Source: an uncultured Bacteroidales bacterium (GTDB lineage: Bacteria; Bacteroidota; Bacteroidia; Bacteroidales; Paludibacteraceae). From it: 5,093 bases of DNA. A program made the translations under genes and the position numbers. Each line of letters begins with the position of its first letter. Position 1 is the first letter of the stretch. This document shows, one piece after another, positions 1 to 5,093 of the stretch. The stretch lies in contig CAIYTJ010000669.1 in the NCBI GenBank assembly GCA_903929065.1, positions 1-5,093 on the forward strand, given 5' to 3'. Below the pieces are notes generated by a model. It was given only the letters and a program-made list of their open reading frames with translations. It did no database searches and was not told the origin of the DNA.

Positions 1-45
1 AAAAAAGAAAATATAAAAAACGTATAACTCATAATTAAAGTAAAC

Positions 46-1173
46 ATGAAAAAAGTTCTAAAATTCGCGTTGCTCATTATTGCAGCATTATTGGTAATCT
101 GGACATTTTGGTTTTTGTATCAAAAATCCCGTCCGAAAGTAAAAAAATACGAGATTGAAGAAGTGAAAATGGGTAATATTGAAAAACGTACCGTGGCCAC
201 CGGAAAAGTCGATCCACGCAACGAAATTTTGATCAAACCTCAAATGTCGGGAATTATTGCTGCACTTTACAAAGAAGCAGGTGATGTAGTAAAAGCCGGT
301 GATATCATAGCAAAAATTAAAGTTATTCCCGATATGGTTAGCCTCAATAGCGCAGAATCAAGAGTTACACGCGCTCAGATTTCATTTGACCAAACCAAAA
401 AGAACTACGATCGTGACGCCAAATTATTCACCGATAAAGTAATATCAAAAGAAGAATTTGAAAAAACTCAATTGCAATACAGCAACGACAAAGAAGAGTT
501 GAAAACTGCCAAAGATAACCTTAGTTTGATTCGTGATGGAATCAGTACCAACAGTGCTGCAATAACCAATACACTGGTTCGTTCGACCATTAATGGAACA
601 ATTCTGGATGTGCCGGTAAAAGTCGGAAACTCTGTAATTCAATCCAATAATTTCAACGATGGAACTACCATCGCTTCGGTTGCCAACATGAATGATATGC
701 TTTTTGTTGGTAAACTGGACGAAACCGAAGTTGGCCGAATCAATGTGGGAATGCCGATGAACATTACCATTGGTGCATTGCAAGATCAAAAACTGACTGC
801 CAAACTGGAATATGTTTCACCAAAAGGAAAAGAAGAAAACGGTGCCATTATGTTTGAAATGAAAGCAGCTGTAAAGGTTCCTAAAGGAGTTTATGTTCGT
901 GCCGGTTACAGTGCCAATGCTGAAATTTTGCTTACTAAACAGGAAAGTGTGATAACAATTCCTGAAAGTTGCGTGGAATTTGGTGGTGATACAGCTTTTG
1001 TTTATGTATTGAAGACCAAAGAACCACAGGCATTTACTAAGAAGCAAGTTAAACTTGGTTTGTCTGACGGAATCAAAATTGAGGTGAAAGAAGGTGTAAA
1101 AGCAAAAGACAAGATTCGTGGGGCTGAAATTCTGGAAAAGAAACCTGAAGTGAAAAAAGACGAAAAGAAATAA
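46..1173 (+). CDS. HlyD/MacA-type periplasmic adaptor subunit of an efflux/export pump
   Basis: This is a membrane-fusion (adaptor) protein that bridges an inner-membrane transporter and a TolC-type channel. Residues 5-24 form one N-terminal hydrophobic anchor, so the rest should be periplasmic. Residues about 60-92 are the first biotinyl-lipoyl half (PQMSGII...EAGDVVKAGDIIAKI). About 97-165 form a charged alpha-hairpin, about 173-200 the second lipoyl half (STINGTILDVPVKVGNSV), about 209-300 the beta-barrel and about 300-360 the membrane-proximal domain. The hairpin tip carries R123-x3-L127-x6-S134, which fits the R-L-S motif known to contact TolC. The tail (358-375) is rich in Lys and Glu. 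The length of 375 residues is normal for MacA-like proteins. The ATG follows an A-rich leader (bases 1-45, no gene seen) with no Shine-Dalgarno. A TolC-family gene follows after 40 bases. The partner pump is not visible. An ABC (MacB-like) partner is likelier than RND, but this is inference. Confidence 0.93.
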   Translation: MKKVLKFALLIIAALLVIWTFWFLYQKSRPKVKKYEIEEVKMGNIEKRTVATGKVDPRNEILIKPQMSGIIAALYKEAGDVVKAGDIIAKIKVIPDMVSLNSAESRVTRAQISFDQTKKNYDRDAKLFTDKVISKEEFEKTQLQYSNDKEELKTAKDNLSLIRDGISTNSAAITNTLVRSTINGTILDVPVKVGNSVIQSNNFNDGTTIASVANMNDMLFVGKLDETEVGRINVGMPMNITIGALQDQKLTAKLEYVSPKGKEENGAIMFEMKAAVKVPKGVYVRAGYSANAEILLTKQESVITIPESCVEFGGDTAFVYVLKTKEPQAFTKKQVKLGLSDGIKIEVKEGVKAKDKIRGAEILEKKPEVKKDEKK

Positions 1174-1174
1174 T

Positions 1175-1204
1175 TTCCAATTAGCAAAATTCCAATTTTC
1201 AATT
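1175..1204. repeat. Short AT-rich direct repeats between adaptor and TolC genes
   Basis: The 40-base gap holds two exact copies of TTCCAATT (1175-1182 and 1190-1197), followed by the shorter TTCAATT (1198-1204). The first copy with its flank (TTTCCAATTAGCAAA) resembles the sequence after the tolC-like gene at 2569-2583 (TTACCAATTAGTAAA), differing at two of 15 positions. Both begin shortly after a stop codon. This could be a degenerate dispersed intergenic repeat or only AT-rich coincidence. No hairpin plus T-tract is present, so the two genes are probably co-transcribed. Confidence 0.4.
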
Positions 1205-1213
1205 AAACGAAAA

Positions 1214-2551
1214 ATGAAAAAAAATATAATAATCGCATTGCTCTTTCTGCCATTGCTCACGATGGCTCAAAAACCCTGGACGCTCCAACAATGCGTGGAC
1301 ACTGCTTTGGCAAAAAACCGAAATGTAAAGCAACTTGCCTTAACTAAAAAGACAAGAGAAATTGCTTATCAACAGGCGCGCAATAATATGTTACCAAACT
1401 TAAATGCAGGCATTGGTCAAAATTTTGGTTTCGGACGAATTGTTGGTGACAATAATACCTATTTAAATGGAACTGCATCATCACAGAACACTAACTTTAA
1501 TATCTCCAGCGGTGTGACCTTGTATAACGGTTTTAAACTTAGTAATACGATTAAGGCCAGAAATGCAGATATGATTGCTTCTGAAGCTGATTTGGAAAAA
1601 ACAAAAAGCGATATTGCAACCAGTGTTGCAGCCGGTTTTTTGCAGATTTTATTGAATAGAGAATTGTTGCAAATTGCCACCGATCAACTTGAATTAACCA
1701 AAACAAAAATTGAACAACGAAAAGGACTTGTTGCTGCCGGCAAAATGGCCGAAGGCGAAATGTATGATTTGTTGGCACAAGAAGCAAAAGAAGAACAAAG
1801 TAAAATTCAGGCACAAAACACCCTGAATCTCTCATTATTGGATTTGGCTCAGTTTATGGAACTCGATCATTTTGAAGATCTTGATATTGTTGCTCCTGAT
1901 AATCTGTCGGAATCCGATTTGAAACTTCTGACAGCCGATGAAGTCTTCGCAAGTGCTTTGACACATCGCCCGGAAATAAAAGGGGCTGAGTCACGCTTAA
2001 AAAGCAGTGAATATAATGTATTGATTGCCAAAGCTGATTATTATCCAAAACTTGATTTATCCGGCAGTTTTGGAACCGGTTATTATCACGATAATAGTAC
2101 ATATTTGGATCCTATAACTAATCAACGCACAAGTGTGGTTTATGATACTTTTGGGAAACAATTATCGGACAAATTGAATGCCGGAATCAGTTTGAATTTA
2201 TCCATACCAATTTTCAACAAATTTGCCATTAAAAACAATGTTCGTTCTGCCGAAATTGGCGTAATAAGCAGTCGAATAAGTGTGGACAATGCTAAACTTG
2301 AATTAAAAAAGACTATCCAGCAAGCGTATTATAATGCATTGGGAGCTAAAAGCCGTTGGCAGGCAGCTCAAAAATCCGAAATTGCCAGTCGCGAAGCGTA
2401 TCGGTTTACCAATCAGAAATACGAAGCAGGAAGAGCAACACTTTATGAATTGTATCAGGCCAAAAGTAATTTGACTCAGGTGTTGTCGGAACAGGCACAG
2501 TCTAAATTTGAGTATTTTTTCAGGGTAAAACTGCTGGAATATCTCAAATAA
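1214..2551 (+). CDS. TolC-family outer-membrane efflux channel
   Basis: This is an outer-membrane factor that forms the exit duct for the adaptor encoded just upstream. Residues 1-18 are a Sec signal peptide (KK, then a hydrophobic core, then TMA|Q19); there is no lipobox Cys. The mature protein shows the internal duplication of the OEP family. Each half has a helix (PWTLQQCVDTALAKN at 21-35; TADEVFASAL at 240-249), then a strand entry (LPNLNAG at 60-66; YPKLDLSGS at 277-285) and a second strand (LYNGF at 103-107; IPIFNKF at 331-337). Long helices follow. The periplasmic helix turns are visible as GLVAAGKM (171-178) and EAGRATLYEL (404-413), matching the VGL.A and VGT positions of E. coli TolC. 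The 445-residue length is normal and the gene looks complete. The start is fixed by the signal peptide and the AAACGAAAA leader. It is likely in one operon with the adaptor gene. The substrate cannot be read from the sequence. Confidence 0.94.
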   Translation: MKKNIIIALLFLPLLTMAQKPWTLQQCVDTALAKNRNVKQLALTKKTREIAYQQARNNMLPNLNAGIGQNFGFGRIVGDNNTYLNGTASSQNTNFNISSGVTLYNGFKLSNTIKARNADMIASEADLEKTKSDIATSVAAGFLQILLNRELLQIATDQLELTKTKIEQRKGLVAAGKMAEGEMYDLLAQEAKEEQSKIQAQNTLNLSLLDLAQFMELDHFEDLDIVAPDNLSESDLKLLTADEVFASALTHRPEIKGAESRLKSSEYNVLIAKADYYPKLDLSGSFGTGYYHDNSTYLDPITNQRTSVVYDTFGKQLSDKLNAGISLNLSIPIFNKFAIKNNVRSAEIGVISSRISVDNAKLELKKTIQQAYYNALGAKSRWQAAQKSEIASREAYRFTNQKYEAGRATLYELYQAKSNLTQVLSEQAQSKFEYFFRVKLLEYLK

Positions 2552-2564
2552 TGGGCTAATATGA

Positions 2565-2586
2565 CAATTTACCAATTAGTAAATTG
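2565..2586. repeat. Perfect inverted repeat after the TolC-family gene
   Basis: The arms CAATTTAC (2565-2572) and GTAAATTG (2579-2586) are exact reverse complements around a 6-base loop, starting 14 bases after the stop codon. The arms are AT-rich and an A-rich run, not a T-run, follows, so it is not a classical intrinsic terminator for the + strand. It may slow RNA decay from the 3' end, serve as a weak terminator with other factors, or be part of an intergenic repeat shared with the 1175-1204 region. Confidence 0.5.
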
Positions 2587-2632
2587 ATGTTCAAAAAAAT
2601 AAAGGAAACCATGAATATAGGTCGACAATCTT

Positions 2633-2653
2633 CATGATTCCAATTGAATTATG
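2633..2653. promoter_or_regulatory. Candidate operator dyad upstream of the PadR gene
   Basis: A 21-base imperfect palindrome is centred on base 2643, with 8 of 10 symmetric positions pairing: CAT-g-ATTC on the left, GAAT-t-ATG on the right, with a short A/T centre. It ends 22 bases before the padR start. Directly after it, TAACTTTA (2655-2662) matches 7 of the 8 letters, counting the two free ones, of the Bacteroidota -7 element TAnnTTTG. No good -33 TTTG lies at the right distance, so the promoter itself is weakly supported. PadR proteins are known to bind dyads in their own promoters, so autoregulation is a fair inference. The sequence does not show the ATGT/ACAT pattern reported for some PadR operators. 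Confidence 0.35.
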
Positions 2654-2675
2654 GTAACTTTATAACTTTTAAAAA

Positions 2676-3020
2676 ATGAATGCAGATAATATTAAATCGC
2701 AAATGCGAAAAGGCTACCTGGAATATTGCATTCTGCTTATTCTAAGGAAAAAGTCGGCTTATACTTCGGACATCATTGCCGAATTAAAAGACGCAAAACT
2801 AATTGTGGTGGAAGGAACGTTGTATCCGTTGCTCACCCGGCTAAAAAACAGCGAATTGTTGGAATATCGTTGGGAAGAGTCCACGCAGGGGCCTCCACGA
2901 AAGTACTATGAAATGACCCCACACGGCTCAGAGTTTCTGGATGAACTGGAAAGTGCCTGGGACGAAATCAATAATGTGGTCAAACAAATTAAAGAAGGCA
3001 AAATCACTGTCGAAGAATAA
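2676..3020 (+). CDS. PadR-family winged-helix transcriptional regulator
   Basis: This is a small DNA-binding protein, probably a dimeric repressor. Residues about 9-30 (QMRKGYLEYCILLILRKKSA) are the first PadR helix, and SDIIAELKDA (31-40) the second. VEGTLYPLLTRLKNSELL (45-62) contains the recognition helix in the typical GTLYPLL.RL form. The wing is GPPRKYYEMTPHG (72-84). One C-terminal helix (85-107) should form the dimer interface. The short 114-residue length fits the small PadR subfamily (LmrR-like) rather than forms with a long C-terminal domain. The start is the first in-frame ATG after an A-rich stretch (TTTTAAAAAATG). It lies 27 bases before the PspC-GIN gene with no terminator between, so the two are likely one operon with the regulator controlling the membrane protein. 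The ligand or signal is unknown. It could also affect the upstream efflux genes, as LmrR-type regulators do, but this has no sequence support beyond proximity. Confidence 0.93.
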   Translation: MNADNIKSQMRKGYLEYCILLILRKKSAYTSDIIAELKDAKLIVVEGTLYPLLTRLKNSELLEYRWEESTQGPPRKYYEMTPHGSEFLDELESAWDEINNVVKQIKEGKITVEE

Positions 3021-3047
3021 AAATAACATTCAAATAATTATACACGT

Positions 3048-4736
3048 ATGAAAAAGACATTAACTGTAAATTTGAATAACATCGTTTTTCACATTGATGA
3101 CGATGCGTATGAAATGCTCCAGACATATCTCCACGAAATCGCCGATCACTTGTCGGATGATGAGAGAAAAGAGATTATGGCCGATATTGAAGCCCGTATT
3201 GCGGAACTTTTCACTGAAAAACTTCAGAAAAACAAAAATGTTGTCAATCTGATCGATGTTCAGGAAATTATTGAAATCATGGGCAAGCCAAGCCAGTATA
3301 CAGGCGAAGAAGAGGACGAAGAACCTAAAAAGTCTTCGAAATCAGAAAAGCAACAAAAAAAATCGCGGCGTTTTTACCGTGATCCCGACAACTCAATTTT
3401 AGGCGGGATTGCAGGCGGTTTGGCTGCTTATTTCAACCTGGATGTGACCTTGATTCGTATAATACTGGTTATTTTGGTATTTATTGGAGCAGGATTTATT
3501 GTACCAATTTATATTGTGGTTTGGTTTGTTGCACCTGCAGCAGTTACCGCTTCGCAGCGGCTTGAAATGCAGGGCGAAGATGTGACGGTGGAGAATATTA
3601 AAACCGAGATAAATAATGTGAAGAACTATATGGAGAGCGAAAAATTCAAAAATTCTGCATCCGATGTTAGTGTTAGAATCAGAGAAGTTCTTCGCTGGAT
3701 TTTCAAAATTCTGTTTGGATTTATCGGCGCCATAATCGGTCTCGTGGGCATTATCGTCATCGGAGCATTGATTTTCGCTTTGTTCTTCCTGATATTTGAA
3801 CCTTCAGTATTCAATGGAGTCGCGCCGGGAATTGTATCGAACTGGGCAGTGTTTACTCCAGAAAAAATGGTGTTATCAATCATTTCACTGATACTGTTAA
3901 TTGGCTGTCCGATATTCCTTATTGTTTTCTGGGCCATCAAACTTATTTCAGGACGCCATCAAACACCTACGAACAGAACCGCTTCATTGGTGGTATTAAT
4001 TCTTTGGTTTGCCGGATTGTTTATGTTCTTCAGTGTCGGAGCACGGTCATTGCTGCATTTCCACAATTACAACGGACACCCGTTTTCATTTAGTTGGAGT
4101 GATGATAACAGACCTTACACCGAAGAAGTTCGTAAATTAGAACCCTTTCATTCTATTGATATTTCTGGAAATATTGAACTGACGTTGACAAAAGACTCAA
4201 CTCAGAAAGTAACTGTTTCAAGTCCGGATGATTTTCTTTCAAAAGTGGAAACCAGGGTTGAAAATGGTGTTTTACGTATTTATTCGGATGGATTCCTGAT
4301 GAACAGAAGCATCAAAGTAACCATTTCGTCCGATTCCATACGGAGTATTATTGCCAAAGGAGCTTGTAAAATCGAAAGCGATTACCAATTGGTTGCACCG
4401 GAATTTAAGCTCGAATTATTGGGTGCCAGCGAAGCCAATTTGGATCTGAACGTATCAGGATTAGTCAATCTGGAGGCCAAAGGCGCTTCGAAAGTTGATT
4501 TAAAAGGCACATGCCTCACTTTCAAAGTGGATGGTGTTGGAGCAAGCGAAGTGGAAGCAACCGAATTAATTGCCAAGAATGCTGATATTCGCCTGAGCGG
4601 TGCCACGCATGCCAATGTATTTGCTTCGGAAAGTTTGAACGCGGAAGCATTTGGTGCCAGTGATATTGATTGCAAGGGGCATCCTAAATCAGTCAAAAAA
4701 TCGGATCATGTAAGTTCGAGCATTAATGTTGAATAA
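3048..4736 (+). CDS. PspC-domain membrane protein with C-terminal head-GIN (DUF2807-type) domain
   Basis: This is a multidomain inner-membrane protein, probably in envelope-stress sensing or membrane maintenance; its exact role is unknown. Residues 1-85 form a soluble helical domain (MKKTLTVNLNNIVFHIDDDAYE-type start, then HLSDDERKEIMADIEARIAE). Residues 87-108 are a linker that goes from acidic (EEEDEE) to basic (KKSSKSEKQQKKSRR). The PspC domain spans about 108-165: RRFYRDPDNSILGGIAGGLA, a hydrophobic helical part, then YIVVWFVAP. Further membrane segments lie at about 217-249, 273-299 and 311-331. Residues about 360-546 form the head-GIN domain, beginning FHSIDISGNIELTLT and containing six G-A-[S/C/T] motifs at 438, 459, 479, 498, 518 and 536. 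The basic loop at 298-310 suggests a cytoplasmic location for that loop and a periplasmic GIN domain. In other genomes PspC and GIN domains often occur in separate proteins; here they are fused. It follows padR and is closed by a terminator 37 bases downstream. Confidence 0.9.
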   Translation: MKKTLTVNLNNIVFHIDDDAYEMLQTYLHEIADHLSDDERKEIMADIEARIAELFTEKLQKNKNVVNLIDVQEIIEIMGKPSQYTGEEEDEEPKKSSKSEKQQKKSRRFYRDPDNSILGGIAGGLAAYFNLDVTLIRIILVILVFIGAGFIVPIYIVVWFVAPAAVTASQRLEMQGEDVTVENIKTEINNVKNYMESEKFKNSASDVSVRIREVLRWIFKILFGFIGAIIGLVGIIVIGALIFALFFLIFEPSVFNGVAPGIVSNWAVFTPEKMVLSIISLILLIGCPIFLIVFWAIKLISGRHQTPTNRTASLVVLILWFAGLFMFFSVGARSLLHFHNYNGHPFSFSWSDDNRPYTEEVRKLEPFHSIDISGNIELTLTKDSTQKVTVSSPDDFLSKVETRVENGVLRIYSDGFLMNRSIKVTISSDSIRSIIAKGACKIESDYQLVAPEFKLELLGASEANLDLNVSGLVNLEAKGASKVDLKGTCLTFKVDGVGASEVEATELIAKNADIRLSGATHANVFASESLNAEAFGASDIDCKGHPKSVKKSDHVSSSINVE

Positions 4737-4773
4737 AACGTTCAACATAAAACAATAAACTTCTAACGAACTG

Positions 4774-4809
4774 AAAAAGCTGTTTCATTAAATTGAAACA
4801 GCTTTTTTT
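4774..4809 (+). terminator. Intrinsic terminator after the PadR/PspC-GIN operon
   Basis: A perfect 14-base-pair stem pairs AAAAAGCTGTTTCA (4774-4787) with TGAAACAGCTTTTT (4794-4807) around the 6-base loop TTAAAT. Seven T bases (4803-4809) close the right arm. The matching A-run on the left arm means it could also work on the - strand. It separates the PspC-GIN gene from the peroxidase gene, which therefore needs its own promoter somewhere in 4810-4868. No convincing one was found there. Confidence 0.88.
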
Positions 4810-4868
4810 GTGAACAAAACGCGGTAGAGGTTGTTCTTATTTACAAATAACTTAATATATTCAAAAAT

Positions 4869-5093
4869 ATGAGACTAAATATTGCAATCTTATTGCTCTC
4901 GGTTTTCTCAGTTTTCACCATTAACGGACAAGAAAAGAATATGAATTTCTATCAATTCAACGCTAAGACTTTACAAGGTAAAGAAGTTAGCATGAAAGAT
5001 TACGAAGGCAAGGTAGTGCTGGTGGTAAATGTAGCCAGTAAATGTGGGTTTACGCCGCAGTACGAAGGATTGGAAGCATTGTATAAAAAATAC
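4869..5093 (+). CDS. Glutathione peroxidase family protein, exported, 3'-truncated by window end
   Basis: The first 75 residues of a thiol peroxidase of the GPx family, which reduces hydrogen or lipid peroxides; many bacterial members use thioredoxin instead of glutathione. The reading frame is open to the last base. Residues 27-58 show the thioredoxin-like start (NFYQFNAKTLQGKEVSMKDY, then EGKVVLVVNVASK). The active-site stretch VNVASKCGFTPQY has its catalytic Cys59 coded by TGT, so it is a Cys enzyme, not a selenoenzyme. The remaining tetrad residues (Gln, Trp, Asn) lie beyond the window. Residues 1-20 (MRLNIAILLLSVFSVFTING, next Q21) look like a Sec signal peptide, placing the enzyme in the periplasm. 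Met25 (base 4941) is a second possible start that would give a cytoplasmic form of ordinary GPx length at the N-terminus. The ATG at 4869 is preferred because the in-frame signal peptide is complete and an A-rich leader precedes it. Confidence 0.9.
   Translation, partial: MRLNIAILLLSVFSVFTINGQEKNMNFYQFNAKTLQGKEVSMKDYEGKVVLVVNVASKCGFTPQYEGLEALYKKY

Noticed and set aside
445..1260. Open frames on the - strand across the adaptor gene (445-789, 817-1260, 1002-1202)
   Set aside because: Their products are rich in Phe, Asn and Cys with no domain pattern, they overlap a well-supported gene, and no leader or promoter supports them. They are antisense shadows.
1459..2575. Open frames on the - strand across the TolC-family gene
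   Set aside because: They have no recognisable motifs and composition typical of antisense translation of an AT-rich gene.
2565..2600. Intrinsic terminator for the efflux pair
   Set aside because: The inverted repeat is followed by an A-rich run instead of a T-tract and its stem is AT-rich, so it does not meet the usual form.
2610..2636. Inverted repeat CATGAA (2610-2615) / TTCATG (2631-2636) with a 15-base gap
   Set aside because: The arms are only 6 bases with a long loop and mismatched flanks. It overlaps the better dyad at 2633-2653 and is likely to occur by chance in AT-rich DNA.
2726..2911. A 61-codon + strand frame inside padR
   Set aside because: It is out of frame with a clear PadR protein, has no family features and is fully contained in padR.
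3626..4696. Two 104-codon - strand frames inside the PspC-GIN gene (3626-3940, 4382-4696)
   Set aside because: They are shadows of the repetitive and hydrophobic parts of the + strand gene. The Ala/Ser/Pro-rich product of the second is simply the antisense of the GAS repeats.
4831..4860. Possible promoter for the peroxidase gene: TTG at 4831-4833 and TAATATAT at 4853-4860, 19 bases apart
   Set aside because: The spacing is right for Bacteroidota, but the -7 part lacks the TTTG end and would place the transcript start nearly at the ATG. It is too weak to list.

Overview
The window looks like a chromosomal segment from a member of the Bacteroidota, most likely a Bacteroidales/Marinilabiliales-type bacterium (the phylum call is fairly firm, the order is a guess). 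The DNA is AT-rich. All genes start at ATG behind A/T-rich leaders with no Shine-Dalgarno sequence. Signal peptides end just before a Gln (MA|Q, NG|Q), and a PspC domain is fused to a head-GIN (DUF2807-type) domain, a combination typical of this phylum. All five genes are on the + strand.

Layout. (1) Bases 46-2551 hold an envelope export pair: a HlyD/MacA-type periplasmic adaptor followed 40 bases later by a TolC-family outer-membrane channel. Both carry the expected docking motifs (an R-L-S pattern at the adaptor hairpin tip; two Gly-containing helix-turn motifs in the TolC protein). The inner-membrane pump is not in the window and probably lies upstream. (2) Bases 2552-2675 are a 124-base spacer with two dyad structures, one of them 22 bases before the next start and a reasonable candidate operator. 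(3) Bases 2676-4736 hold a two-gene unit: a short PadR-family repressor and, 27 bases later, a 562-residue multidomain membrane protein. The latter has an N-terminal helical domain, a charged linker, a PspC domain, three further membrane segments and a C-terminal head-GIN domain with a clear ~20-residue G-A-S repeat. A strong intrinsic terminator follows at 4774-4809. (4) Bases 4869-5093 are the 5' part of a glutathione peroxidase gene with a secretion signal, cut by the window end.

How the parts may work together (inference): the export pair moves a substrate across the envelope, and the PadR/PspC-GIN unit looks like an envelope-stress or membrane-homeostasis module under its own repressor. 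The peroxidase is separated from it by the terminator and should be an independent unit. All the gene families are known ones. The less explored parts are the PspC-GIN fusion with its predicted periplasmic repeat domain and the dyad upstream of padR. No RNA genes, CRISPR arrays, insertion sequences or origins were seen.
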